DNA of 64,000 nt, taken from contig JAHNUO010000015.1 of NCBI GenBank assembly GCA_019787685.1, positions 930,001 through 994,000 on the forward strand. Direction: 5' to 3'. This DNA is from Chiua virens (Eukaryota > Basidiomycota > Agaricomycetes > Boletales > Boletaceae). Made by a program: the position numbers and the translations under genes. Position 1 is the first letter of the stretch. Each line of letters begins with the position of its first letter. Below the pieces are notes generated by a model that searched no databases, had not been told where the DNA came from, and saw only the letters and a list, made by a program, of their open reading frames with translations. Positions 11,313-23,412 of this stretch are shown one piece after another.

Positions 11313-12130
11313 CACCCATAAAGATTTGGCAGAGGCCAGTCGATACACAGCGCACGGACGTGCGGGCGTAAAACTAAAGTTCATGCGTGCCAGTGATACA
11401 TCAAATTACGTAACAGATCTATACGTAAATTTAAAACGTTTATGCTGCCTGGAGTCTTAAGGGTTGTCTTGGCACCCTCAAACTCAACTGTCAAGTGCCT
11501 TTGGCAAGACTCCAGGGCGGGGCAATGGTCACGGTAATGGTCATATGAACTTAAGGCGCAACATTTCGGACAGGTTACAGTGTTGCGCCGATTCACTGAC
11601 TTGGAAGACCAACACTGACTCTGTTTCGGCCAAGGACCCTGACATGGTAATTGCACGACACGTTTAATCTTCGTGGTGGTGAGGAGATTTCACATTCGAG
11701 TGCAGGCTTTTCTGATCTGCCAGAGCCGATTTTGGGGCAGCTCCGTGCTCTTCGATAGCCCAGAGACTTGGAAAATCCGAGGGCCGGGATCCGGTTAGCG
11801 CAAGCCCGTTCCTAGATGAATCGAGAACACTTGGCACGGATTTCTCTTGCCTGATACTTATGGACTACTTAGGGCCTCTTCACTTCCGCAGTCATACCCA
11901 CGACCATACGCATTGACAGGTCACTTTGCCGTAGGTGAGTCCTGGAGAACCAGATGAGCGAATGACTACAAATCCTGGTCGTTTCTCAGACTCTGGCCGT
12001 ATTCACGACTCGCGATCGGGCCCGGGGATGATGCGTGATCACTAGGATTCCAAGGACTCTTACGCAGGCTGAAATTCATTGGCATGACACAAAGAACCTG
12101 AAGGCGAGCTTCGTTCATCTAGAACCATCG
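11313..12130. other. Intergenic stretch, nothing recognised
   Basis: Lies between the transposon and the 3' end of the HET gene. It has only short open frames without recognisable domains. No repeat or RNA gene is evident. Confidence 0.4.
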
Positions 12131-13895
12131 TTACAACCACAGCATCTCAAGATTCTGTTTCACTTCCACATCCGTCCGCAGGAAGAGGAGCTCCATCGTC
12201 GACACCTTTTCCAATTCTGCGTAAGGGTCAAAAGGATCGGATCGAAGCAGCAAACACAAGTGGTCTTGCTGCGCTGTCAGGACTCCTTGACCACTCATAT
12301 CGAAACACCAATAGTCAACGACACCGACCGTGCACTTCCCATATTGCGTGCATTCCACGCGCTTTCCGCCCGTTCCCTCGAATAACTTCACAGAAGGCGA
12401 TGGGAGATGTACGATGAGCAGCTTCATCTGCAAGCCTCGCTTGGTCATGACGAAATGTCTGTCGCCTCTCCATGCTGGTTGGTTGACACTACTCCCCTTC
12501 ACTTCCATCTCCACGCGAGTATCGCCGAGTGCCCTATAGTAACGAGGTGACTCCGGCAGAGCGGCACTGTCTGCGGATCGACGGCCTGCCCAAGCCATGA
12601 TCTCCCATTCATCACACCTATCGATGATTGCCTCCATCAGCCTGTAGAAGGCACGTTGTCCCTCCCCGTATGCAATCGTCAGGCTCACATCGAAGATCCC
12701 GATGAGACAGTATGCAATGTCCTCGACCCGAGTGGTGGTCCGGTTCGCTGCCCACATCATCTTCTGGTGAACATTGCGCGTACCGGGCTGGAAACTGCAA
12801 AGGTCTTCGTGAGATATGCCTGATGCTTGCGAAAGTGCGTCTAGCATTTGCGTGTCTTGCTTATCATTGACGCTGTTGCTAAGAGGTATCCAGCCTTTAC
12901 CATAGAACTTCATTATACAAGGCGCCAGAAGCTCTTGCAGAGTCCACCCGCGCGTGAACCAGACGTCCTTTCCGAGGTCTCCAGTCGACGTCGCCTCGGC
13001 CAAGTATGCGATGCAAACATGGGCGTCACGATACCACTTAAACATGGATCGGATAGCCTCCTCAAGCTCAGCGCTGCTATCCTTGTTGATGCAACACGTA
13101 TCCGACCAAGCGAGAAGACAACCGTATTCCTGAGCTTTATGGCAGAAATTCATGAGCTTGTCGTATCCCGTAGGTCGAAATGACATCAGGATGTCGCGAT
13201 AAGACGGTTCGCCTCGTTCGAGCCATCGGTGGGAGAACACGGCATACTTGAGCTTTCCTTTCACGATGGCCCTGATGGCTTCATCTCTCGTAGGCATCGA
13301 ATGACCGGCAGCTTCCTCGATTGCCTTGGCTATATCGGCCTCTGTGATCGCCACGACGTCGCGGCGGAAGATCCTTTTCACCTCTTGGCGAGAGACAAGC
13401 CTCTTTTCTTGGACGTACACGAGGTAGGCGGGAAGTTCGTTGTTGACATAAGTACCAAAACATGCCATCACGTCTGGTAATCCAGGCAGTCCAGGTTCCT
13501 GTATGTGCATTGAGTGAGAAAAAAACGGAAGCACAAACGAAGGGACGTGCATCAGGGACATCTGCTGGGTCTACTTTTGGGTCCCCCCATGGTCTGGGCG
13601 GTAACTTGATCCTGATACCCCTGCCACTATTTTCGGGCTGATCGATACTCCTTGTTCAACGAACGAAGTATTATTTCTAGGATGAGTACGCCTACCAGGA
13701 TCTGTCCGTGAGGGAATACGGTGCGAACGTCCTCGATCACCTCTCGTTTCAATTTATGAAACTTGGCCTGGCGCTCGGCGTCCAGTTGAGAACGCGCAAG
13801 ATAAGCCACGAACGCACCTTGACGGCAGTTTGTTCCTCTTCCGTTAACGTAGACTCCATCACAGTGTGAACGAGGTCTTCAAAAAAGTTGCCCAT
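12131..13895 (-). CDS. HET-domain (heterokaryon incompatibility type) protein
   Basis: The main exon encodes the three hallmark blocks of HET: YAVFSHRWLERGEPSY, AWSDTCCINKDSSAELEEAI with MFKWYRDAHVCIAYLAE, and DVWFTRGWTLQELLAP followed by FYGKGW. After it comes the usual linker TRVEDIAYCLIGIFDV...AYGEG. I propose upstream exons from Met 13895 (MGNFFEDLVHTVMES), then AKFHKLKREVIEDV and a Pro-rich exon (KLPPRPWGDPKVDPAD) spliced to EPGLPGLPDV. All are in phase with no frameshift. Total is about 530 residues. HET proteins in fungi trigger growth arrest or death on non-self recognition. In Agaricomycetes they are greatly expanded and mostly uncharacterised, so a role in allorecognition is an inference from the domain only. 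Confidence 0.8.
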
Positions 13896-14740
13896 CGTCG
13901 TCAGAGGTGGGTGTATGAGGTTTGACTAGAAAGACAGGCTGGAAGGACGTGTAAAGGTAACCCTTCCCTGCCTTGATGTGTCTCAGAAGAACGTGATACA
14001 GGTCTAGGTACAGCTTCACGAATCACTATCTCATACATACAGCGTGTAGCGCCTCGTTCCCAGTGCTGCTGTTGGTCTTCTCGAAGGTTCTCGAACACTT
14101 GAACCCTTGGTCCAGGGCCACACCTGTACACTGGCATGTAAATGTGCAAATCGATGTGCACGTCTCGCCGGGCCTACCCACTGCTTAAACAAGTGAATAT
14201 ATGCATATCTAACAGTTACACACCTGATTACTGACTTCATCACTCATATCTTTGGGTCCAGATGTCTCCTGAGAAGTATCATCCTTCTGGCACCAGGAAT
14301 CCGAAGCTTTGGCAACTTCGTAGACTGGTGAGTGCCAGTACTAAGGTCCTCGCCGTACTGTAATTTCTTGTCGTTCTCAGTCATATCGGGTCGATCTTGA
14401 GTCCATAGTGAAAGTCGAGCTTGCGGGTCGCGACGCAGGGGCATTTCCTTTTTTGGACCACGCCTCAGCAAACAAAAAAAGTCGCGATTGCCATGGTTTT
14501 CGTACACTACTGTAAACCTTGATTCCCCCGTCACTGAGTCTGTTCTACTTTCTGTCTAGTCCGGGACAGCCATAAGTTCAGCGTCGAAATGTCGTTCGTG
14601 TGCATCTCATTCGGATCCCTTTCTGACTTCTTTCGTGTGCTCACTTCCTGGACAGATGACGACGGCAACTGTGTAGTCAGCCTGAGGGCAAAACATGTGC
14701 GTCTTTTTCTCTCTTTAGAACATCATGGCTAATATCTAAC
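13896..14740. other. Intergenic stretch upstream of the HET gene, nothing recognised
   Basis: Contains short open frames on both strands (for example 14244-14534 minus) without a recognisable domain. It ends where the duplicated Pro/Thr-rich unit begins. Confidence 0.35.
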
Positions 14741-14754
14741 GACAAAAAGGCTTG

Positions 14755-16340
14755 AATGGGACCTGCACAAATTCAGCCTTTTCACTCCAACCGACTATGT
14801 TGAGCAGGTCGCTTGTCAGGTTGACGATGCAAGTCTGAACAGTGCGTGTCGTACTTGAATTCACTAACATTATCTCGAAACCTAGGTCAATTTGGTAATC
14901 GCGTTTTACGCCGAAGCCTCACAATTTGTGACGAAAAATGCAACTACCACTCCATGAACTCTTTGCCGCCGTTGAGCGTCCCGACCTCGGTCTCTACTCC
15001 CTCAGGCACGCCAAGTTCGGTCCCTTCTGGTTCTGCACCCACACCGACAGCTACACAGGTCAATATCAACGACCAAGGGAGAAGTCCGAAACGATAGCAC
15101 CTGGTTCGACGAAGACGCCGACACTCACAGAAACCTTGGATCCCAACGACCCTGATTGCAAAGAGCCTGAACCCACGTCCACACCGACGCCGACGCCGAC
15201 GTCCGACCCCTATGACCCAGGCAGCACCTTCCGTCTCCACTAAACATCTCACTCCCACGCCCACACTCACTCCCATTTCCACTCAGTTAGACAGACAGCG
15301 CCAGCGCATCACCCCTCGTTCACTGGCAACACCCACCGACCCTGGAAATACGACTACCGCCTCCCCGACTGGACTGACGATAGAGGCATGCACTCATGCC
15401 TTCGTCGAGAGACAGTCCCTCCGATCCAGGGTACGAAGAGTTTCACTTGACGATCGATTCGAATGCGCCAACCGTGACACCGGCACCTACACCAGCACCC
15501 GTGGCCACGCCTACCAGCACAGGCACAGGCGGTATGTCCGACCCAGCAGAAGCGGACCCAGAGTCTGAAAATTCCGAGCTGATGACCATGCCGCCGTCTG
15601 CCACCACTGTCCCTGCTCCAGCCTCAGCGTCACCTGCACCCACAGGTGGGCCTTCTGGCGACCCAATGACCCTGGGTATGAAGAGCCAGAGTGAGAACTG
15701 ACGACGACGACGCTGCTGACTGACGCAGTTCCAGCGTTGGCCTCAGCCGTACCCACGGGCCCCCCATCTGGAAACCCTAATGATCTCGGATGTGAAGAGC
15801 ATGAACCAGAGCCAACGACCACCGTGCCCAGCGGAACGTCTACACCCACCCTAATGCCCTGGCATCGATTTAAATTCTGCCCTGGCGTTGATGCCCACGT
15901 CAAATGTACCAGGTTTCTCCTCGGACAATGCAAGCATCCTGGGCATGACAGGCATCATGCCGGTGATGGACCCAAGTGCTACCTCGAGCGCTCCTCCCAG
16001 TTCGATGGCAATCGGTGCGTCATCGCCGTGCCTTGAACCCATTTATTATCAGCATGTTCATTGTTTACGCTTTTAGCATCGTGCGCGTTCGTCTACATGA
16101 CTACTTATGAATACATGTCGATGAGATCGTTGACAACGCGTCGTATCGTATACACCCAGTTACATCTTTCCTACTTGGGTCTTAGGGCTCTGCAACCATT
16201 CGAAGGCGTTCATTATCTTTGGTCGTCGACACTTGCCTCTTTACTAGCGTGTATACTATGTTGTCCCACAGAAGTGAGGTTTGTCAGGTCGCCGGATGAT
16301 CTCGATGCAGGCTCCATGAACCCGGGATAACGACTTGGCA
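14755..16340 (+). pseudogene. Pro/Thr-rich repeat unit 'P', copy 1
   Basis: Starts with a short conserved exon (EWDLHKFSLFTPTDYVEQ, ACQVDDASLN) and a GTGCGT...CCTAG intron, then an exon reading VIAFYAEASQFVTKNAT. A long Pro/Thr/Ser-rich part follows with degenerate units built on DPNDPxxEEPEPTST and APTGxPSGDP. Its frame changes repeatedly (15097, 15243, 15568, 15701). About ten bases present in the other copies (encoding AVNS) are missing near 14948. The layout suggests a secreted mucin-like protein, but no signal peptide or family is evident. Related copies in the opposite orientation lie at 20160-21695 and 25165-26745. It is always tail-to-tail with an HNH gene. Confidence 0.5.
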
Positions 16341-16564
16341 TTACTTGTGCGGTTTCCGGATCGAACTCTAAAAAAAGTGGTTACATGCTATGAACTGGAC
16401 TCTTCTACTGACTGCAGCCACTTTTGAATGTTTTCGTTCTGGTCAATGTCTACGTCATTCCTGACAGATTGCCTCCTTTTCCCCTCTCTCGCTGCTCGCA
16501 ACCACAGGGTCATGACAACATTGAACGCGTCTGAACAAGTCTGCTGATCGGCTGCGTCAGCAGC

Positions 16565-18093
16565 TTATGTTTTCTTCTTCCCACTCCGTAGGTCATATCG
16601 ACCCGTACCAGTTGATGATGGACCCGCAGCGGTTTTAGTTTTCCCCGATGCACCTTTGCCTCTTCCTTTTCTCTCTCTCTCTCTCTTTCTCTTTCCCTTT
16701 CCCTTTCCTTCGTTGTCGCCGCCGTTGCCATTGTCGCTGTTGCTGTCATCGACATCATCGTCATCGTCATCACCGTTGTCGTTGTCGTTGTCATCGTCGT
16801 TGTCATCGTCGTTATCATCGTCGTTGTTGCCGTTGTTGCCGTCATCATCGTCATCGTCATCGCCATCGCCGTCGTCATCGTCATCGCCGTCGTCATCGTC
16901 ATCGCCGTCGTCATCATCATCATCATCGCTGTCGTCATCGTCATCGCCGTCATTGTCATTGTCGTTGTCGTTGCCGTCGTTGTCATCGTCATCGTCATCG
17001 CCGTCATTGTCGTTGTCATCATCATCATGATAATCATCATCGTCTTCACCACCACCTCCATAATAAAAATGCCCCGCAACTGTCCGGACACGATCAAGGA
17101 AAGCTTGTGGACCCCAGGCCTGGACAGCTGCAGCACCATAGCGAAGGTCGAGAATGATGGCAGGCGGCCAGAGACTCATGTCTTCTGGCTGCCGTGCATC
17201 AGTATTGTGAGGACTCATATTAGGGCCAACCCGATCTGGCCGAACATACTGTAAGGTAAGGCGACTTTCGGGATGGGCTGTAGGCAGTGGCTGATGACTG
17301 TATGGAACATCCTCCACCCCCAAAGCAAAGTTTGGTGTCTATTTAATAAAATGTTGAGTTGCACAGGATATACAGGAGTGACAGCAGATAACAGACTTTC
17401 AAGAATGCTATGTCGCCCCTATCAAGCGGCTGATGGAAGCCATCATAAAGTAGGATGCCATTCCGAGCATCATTGATGTCGACAACCGGGACCATCCCAT
17501 GATTGTACATTTGACCTCGGTGTTCGAAGAGTTTTGACATGTACTAAATTGAAGGGTCAGAGCCTGGTATCAATTGATAGATCATTTAAGAATACGCACG
17601 TCGTCTCCCTTCGAATGAGGGATAAGGTGGCATGCTGTGCAATTGTATTCAAAATCACTAGTGAGCACACAGGTCCCATCACGATCAACTATTTGTCTTC
17701 TGAAATTCTGCCTCCTAGTTGACAACTGCGACACACCCGTTGTCGTTATCCTGTCATCAAAGGCATCGACATCAATGAGGTGGGGATCACCTGAAAAGAT
17801 CTGAACCCAAAACATTATCGGATCTAGGAGTCAAGCTTACTGTTTGAAATAAAATAGTAAGAACGGGGTTCTATTTGTGCCGTGTAGTCGTTGAGGTCTG
17901 CTCCGCCCGCAGTTTTGGAGAGGTACCCCTGTCGTCCATAAATGGCGAAACCAAGAAACCTGAGCCACTTGAGAGGGCTGTTTGAAAAGGTTGTACATTC
18001 AGCGAGTGGGATGGATAACGCGACCTCGCTACGATTGCCGATAGCCAGCAGTAGCTTGACTTGGCTGGGGGATTCGGACTGGGACTCGGACAT
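16565..18093 (-). CDS. HNH nuclease-domain protein, copy A (C-terminally truncated, Asp-rich insertion)
   Basis: Met at 18093 begins MSESQSESPSQVKLLL. A GTAAGC...TTTCAG intron leads to the HNH exon VDRDGTCVLTSDFEYNCTACHLIPHSKGDD; the His of CHLIPHS is the expected metal or catalytic residue of the HNH_2 type. The next exons read YMSKLFEHRGQM...ARNGILLYDGFH and PNFALGVEDVPYSHQ, with WGPQAFLDRVRTVAG following. Then comes an Asp/Asn/Gly tract of more than 100 residues, followed by a basic tail (KGKRKRERERKGRGK). The frame stops at 16565 with TAA where copy C has CAA, removing about 55 C-terminal residues (ending WLQSVEESSS in copies B and C). The function in basidiomycetes is unknown. Confidence 0.65.
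16665..17060. repeat. (GAY/GTC)n trinucleotide expansion inside HNH copy A
   Basis: Nearly 400 nt of ATC/GTC-type triplets on the plus strand, read as Asp, Asn and Gly codons by the HNH gene on the minus strand. It is preceded by a CTCTCT run encoding Arg-Glu. In copy C the same point is only a few Asp/Glu residues, so the expansion is specific to this copy. Confidence 0.85.
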
Positions 18094-18180
18094 GTGAACA
18101 ACTTTGAAGTGTGCGAACAACTTACTTATATAAGTAATGACATTGAGACTCCGCTGAAACCCTGCCGATGAAGCCATTTT

Positions 18181-18859
18181 GATCTGCATGCTATTGTGGA
18201 GTACACCCTGTCGAACCATCTATCCAAACTGGCACATTGTCAGGACCAAGCTCAGGTATAACCAGGTTGATAATATTTCATTCGGTATCGACAAGACGCC
18301 ATGTAACAAGTACACGTCCAGTGCAGTTGGAAATGCATCGATAGAGGAAATGCTGGATCCCTTTGCAAAGTAGTAAATATGGAAGAGAGATGCAGCCCTT
18401 TACATGTGTACCCTATTTCTGCGCAAGCGAACCAGTCAACGTTGAACGGTGCACATCATGGCAACTCGATTGAACGAGTCAGTACGAGACTGCTAGCTGA
18501 AGAAGCAGATCAGCATGGGCAAGGAGGATGAAACACGAAACTGCATGTACCTGGTAGCGCCATCCAGCCAAATCCAAAACGGTCCCAGACATCCTATCCA
18601 TCATCCGATCCCACCGTGTCGTCAATTTGAGGGTGTGGCAGGTGCACTCACCGCATGATGCCATCATACAGTGTACTGGTGATCTCCGAGGGGTGAAGCT
18701 CCTCAGTGAAAAAGGTGTATGTTTGTGTATGTAAATACATATGTAGATCTGGCCCGAATTGGTAAACTATGTCTTCGACCTATCATATCAACGCATATCA
18801 ATTCATATCATCACTTGAAAGTGCTCGTTAAGCTGTTCGGACGGGTTCATTGAATTCCC
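18181..18859. other. Spacer of the inverted duplication
   Basis: Lies between the 5' ends of the two divergently oriented HNH copies. It has no recognisable gene. It presumably contains both promoters. Confidence 0.4.
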
Positions 18860-18878
18860 AGACTCTTTCGATTTGGTC

Positions 18879-20154
18879 ATGTCCGAATCGGTCCCGAGCA
18901 CCCCGAGCCAACTTGAAGTCAAGCTACTGTTGACTATCAATAATCACAGCAAAGTCACATTGTCCATCCCACTCGCTCAATGTACAACCTTTTCTCATAG
19001 CCCTCTCAAGTGGCTGAGGTTCCTCGGGTTCGCAATCCATGGACGAGAAGGCCACCTCTCCGAAGCCGAGGGCGGCCCAGAGCTTGACTACATGGCCCTG
19101 ATAGAACCTCACACTTACTATTTTATATCAAACGGTAAGCTGAACTCCTATGTGCTGTGATGTTGTAGATTCAGTCCTTTTCAGGTGACCCTCACTTCAT
19201 CGATATCAATGCAATTGACAACAGGACATCGCACGTGTCACAGTTCTCAACTGGGAGGCACAATTTCAGAGGAAGAATAGTCGAGCGTGATGGGACCTGT
19301 GTGCTCACTGGCGATTTTGAAGCCAATTGCACTGCATGCCATCTTATCCCCCATTCAAAGGGAAGCGACATACATTTTCTCAAATCTTCTATCAATCGGT
19401 ACCAAATTGTGACCCTCCAATCTAGTACATGTCAAAACTCTTTGACCACCGAGGTCAAATGTATGGTCCTGGCGTGGACCCATTGGACGACATTAACGAT
19501 GCTCAGAATGGCATCCTACTTTCAGATACCCTCCATCGGGTGCTTAATGTGGGAAAAATGGTATTTCTAAAGGTCTGTGATCTGCTGTCATGCCTGTATA
19601 TTTTATGCAATTCAAGCATCTTATTAAATAGACACCAAACTTTGCTTTGGGGGTGGAGGATGCTCCGTATACTCATCAACCATCGGACACAGCGCTTCGG
19701 CAACCACCAGACATGAGTCTCTGGCCGCCTGCCATTATTGTTGACCTTTGCTATGGTGCGCAGCTTTGCGGGCCTGGGGTCCACAAGCTTTCCTTGATCG
19801 TGTCCGGAGCGCTGCAAGGCATTCTTATTATGGAGGTGGTGGCAGAGGCAGAGACAAAGGAAAAGGAAGAGGCAAGGGTGTGTCACGAAAACAAAAACCG
19901 CTGCACAGGTACCGGGTCCATCATCAGGTGGTTCGGGTCGATATGAACTACGGAGCAGAAACAAAGCACGAGTTATTGACACAGCCGATCAGCTGACTTG
20001 TTCAGACACGCTTGACGTCGTCATGGACTTGTGGTTGCGAGCAGTGACGGAGAGGAAATGGAGGCAATCTGTTACCAATGACACAGATATTGACAAGAAC
20101 CGTGACAAAAATATTCGGAAGTGGCTGCAGTCAGTAGAGGAGTCCAGTTCGTAA
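18879..20154 (+). pseudogene. HNH nuclease-domain gene, copy B (frameshifted)
   Basis: Begins MSESVPSTPSQ. The HNH exon (VERDGTCVLTGDFEANC, TACHLIPHSKGSD) is intact, as are SKLFDHRGQM and NFALGVEDAPYTHQ. Against copy A one base is missing near 19760 (reading LCYGAQL before AWGPQAFLDRV), and the frame changes again near 19905. Afterwards SGRYELRSRNKARVIDTAD continues to WLQSVEESSS and the stop at 20152-20154. It lacks the Asp-rich expansion. Probably non-functional beyond the HNH domain. Confidence 0.65.
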
Positions 20155-20159
20155 CATGT

Positions 20160-21695
20160 AACCACTTTAGAAATCGATCGGAAACCGCACAAGTAATGCC
20201 AAGTCGCCATCCCGGGTGCACGGATTCTGCATCGAGATCATCCAGCGACCTTACGAACCTCGCTTATTTGGAACAACGCAGTACATTCCAGTAAGGGGGA
20301 AAGTATCGACGACCGAAGATAAACGAACGCCTACGAATGGTTGCAGAGCCCTAAGATCCAAGTAGAAACAATCGTGTATTTTTAGCGACAACAGGCTTTC
20401 GGAACTCAGTATAAGTTGGTAGGCCGTCACGTTCCACTGGCAGGTGGTAATATTTATCATTTTGTCGGGCAAAGAAAGTGACAAGTTAGCAGCATCAGTC
20501 ACGATGAGTACTTCGTGACGCGTACTAGGAGGCCGAGATGTCCACAAGCATGGTATGAAGCTCATGTACACGACCTGCACTTCTGTGGGACAACGTAGTA
20601 TACACTCTAGTAAAGAGCCAAGTGTCGACGACCAAAGATAATGAACGCCTTCGAATGGTTGCAGAGCCTTAAGACCGGAGTAGAAACAATCATGTATTTT
20701 TAACAACAGGCTCGAGCTCAAGAAAAATGTAACTGGGTATACGATACGACGCGCTGACAACGATCTCATCGACGTGTGTTCATAGGTAGTCGGGTAAATG
20801 AACGCGTACGAAGCTAAAAGCGTAAACAATGAAAATGCTGATAATGAATGGGGTTCAAGGCACAGCGATGACGGTGCATCGCACCGATTACCATCGAACT
20901 GGGAGGAGCGCTCGAGGTAGCACTTGGGGTCCATGCCTGTCATGTTCGGGATGCTTGCATTGTATGAGGAGAAACCTGGTACACTCGACGTGGGCATCGA
21001 CGCCGGGGCAGAATCCAAATCGATTCCAGGGCATTGCGGTGGGTGAAGACGTGGTTTCCAGATGGGGGGCCTGTTGGTACGGCTGAGTGCCGGTGTCGCG
21101 GTGGACGCATTCAAATCGATCGTCAAGTGAGCTCTTCGTACCCTGGATCGGAGGGACTGTCTCTCGACGAAGGCATGAGCGTATGCCTCTATCGTCTGCC
21201 CAGTCGGGGAGGCGGCAGTCGTATTTCCAGGGTCGATGGGTGTTGTCGGTGAACGAGGGGTGAGGCGCTGGCACTGTCTGTCCAGTGGAAATGGGGGTGA
21301 GTGTGGGCGTGGGAGTGAGACGTTTAGTGGAGACGGAGGGTACTGCCTGGGCCGTGGGGGTTGGACGTCGGCGTCGGTGTGGACGTGGGTTCAGGCTCTT
21401 CGCAATCTGGGTTGCTGGGATCCAGGGTTTCTGTGGGTGTCGGCGTCATCGTGGAACCAGGTGCTATCGTTTCAGACTCCTCGCCCCTGGGTCGTTGATA
21501 TTGACCTGCGTACCTGTCGGTGCGGGTGCAGAACCAGAAGGGACCGAACTTGGCGTGCCTGAGGGAGTAGAGACCGAGGTCGGGACGCTCAACGGCGGCA
21601 AAGAGCTCATGGAATTGACAGCGGTAGTTGCATTTTTCGTCACAAATTGTGAGGCTTCGGCGTAAAACGCGATCACCAAATTGACCTAGGTTCTC
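20160..21695 (-). pseudogene. Pro/Thr-rich repeat unit 'P', copy 2 (inverted)
   Basis: Minus-strand reading gives VIAFYAEASQFVTKNAT then AVNSMSSLPPLSVPTS and the DPSNPDCEEPEPTST type units. These are followed by SSQFDGNRCDAPSSLCLEP, with several frame changes. It is shorter than copy 1 in its repeat part and lacks the EWDLHKF exon. Confidence 0.5.
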
Positions 21696-21699
21696 TGCC

Positions 21700-23100
21700 A
21701 CACGCCATACTTGGCGTTCACCTCGCTCATACTAGTCGACCGTGCAACACCAAAACTGCGACATGGTGAGTGCACCTTCTTGATCTTTGGCGAAGAATTT
21801 TGCCAGGGTACTAGGGAGCCTTCAAGCCGATTGAAGATGTATTCGCTTTGAGGGCCCAACTTGGATTGGAACCATTCAACGATGAAACCTTTAGTTTCAC
21901 AAGTGAGATTTCATTGCGTCTGCAAACCATCTCATACCTTGAGACTTGAGTTTGAATACGGCGTCATCGCAAATCACGATCGTTGCCACGAGAGGAACAG
22001 TGTGTGGGTATACGCGTCTGGGAATCTTTCGCTAGGCTTGAGATGATCTGCGGACATAGAAGTTCAACCAGAGTAAGCTGTGATTTTCCTCCTTGAACAT
22101 TGTTTTGGTCTGTGGGTCGAAATTGAAATAGCAACCGCCAGTTGGAACCTTCCAGTACGCAATCGTACGATCTCAACGTGATATGCCAATGGAATGTGTT
22201 GAGGGAAGTGTTGTCATTCAGAAGTGTCGTGGATGATGTAGTTCATGGTCAGTTTTAAATCGCTTGTGCGCAGTGGAAGAACTGATCATTTACAAATTTG
22301 ATAACATGGGACTCTGTATGCGTCAGTTGTCGTGCGAGAATGAAAGGCGAATCGATTGGGCCAAGAAACGAGGGGGGGCCAAGGGAGGGAGCGACAGAGA
22401 AGGAGCGACGGAGAGCCGAGATGGCAAATGGTTTCGTACAGATCATGACTTTCTCGCCCATATCAGTGTTTCTGAAGTCACCTAGCAGCCTTTGTGTCCA
22501 TGCGAATGTCGAGCGACGTTGCGTTGAACATATCGTTTGTATTTGATGCCACACCAAACCTATTCCACCGAATCCAATGAAGTGAGCCGACGAGCCCACA
22601 GGTGAGTACAGTGAATCTTTCTTCGGGGTCGCCAACACGATGCACTCATTGTCAGTTTTCCTTGACGACATAAAACTTGTTGAGTCGGCGTTCATCGATC
22701 ATCTGTGGACCGCTCCCGTCATATTCCAGGTGTTTCAACGCGCTCTGGTGCTGCGCTTCACGCTCGACGTGTCTCAATTTGAACTGGATCATCCTCGGTC
22801 TTCAACTCTACTCGATGACTTCATTTCAACACCATTTTCTCTCGTCTCTCGTCCTGGGCCTTCCAATACCCTTTGGTGACCTCCAGGTGTGCTCTTCTCG
22901 CCACTTCGATGATCATCTCTGCAGCTCGGCTCGGCTTCCCTCTCCCTCTTGAGCTGAACTGGTCTTCGACCTGTGGTGTTTGTATCGCCGCCGCCTTCGT
23001 TCACATCGATTTCGGGTACTGGGAAATGCATGAGCCTCGTCGGACGTCCATTAGTGCAAACAAGGCTGAAGCAAGTCAAATGAGAGTCAGATTTTAATCT
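21700..23100. other. Region between the two palindromes, no gene recognised
   Basis: Open frames at 22255-22695 (minus) and 22789-23103 (minus) have no recognisable domain and are not flanked by convincing splice structures. Minus-strand stretches reading VQLKREREAE and KEN-like fragments may be remains of a decayed gene. Confidence 0.3.
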
Positions 23101-23412
23101 CAACGTGATAGGCAGGCCGTGTACAGTGGAGATCTTGGCCTCCTAGTACGCGTCACGAAATACTCATCGTGACCGATGCTATTAACTTGTCACTTTCTTT
23201 GCCCTACAAATGATAAATATTCGAAAGCCTGTTGTCGCTAAAAATACACGATTGATTTTACTTGGACCTTAGGGCTCTGCAACCATTCGAAGGCGTTCGT
23301 TTATCTTCGGTCGTCGATACTTGCCTCCTTACTAGATTGCATTGTCCCAAATAAGCGAGGTTCGTAAGGTCGCTGTGTGCGGTTTCGGATCGATCTCTGA
23401 AGTGGTTACATG

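Larger units (their letters stand above)
14875..18180 (+). repeat. Left arm of inverted duplication (P unit plus HNH gene)
   Basis: This segment recurs as its reverse complement at about 18860-21695, giving two arms of roughly 3 kb around a spacer of about 0.7 kb. Gene order P(+) HNH(-) | HNH(+) P(-) shows the palindrome directly. Arms differ by substitutions, small indels and the GAY-repeat expansion. Confidence 0.7.
18860..21695 (-). repeat. Right arm of inverted duplication (HNH gene plus P unit)
   Basis: Reverse-complement match of 14875-18180. The match ends at CCTAGGTT (about 21690), so the first short exon of P is absent here. The arm also has an internal duplication: the segment around AGGCTTTCGG/AACAATCGTGTATTT at 20290-20420 recurs at 20600-20720. 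Confidence 0.65.

Noticed and set aside
16648..17157. Long plus-strand frames rich in His/Arg or Ser/Leu across the triplet repeat
   Set aside because: They are alternative readings of the GAY/GTC microsatellite. The minus-strand HNH gene, with conserved flanks, explains the open frame.
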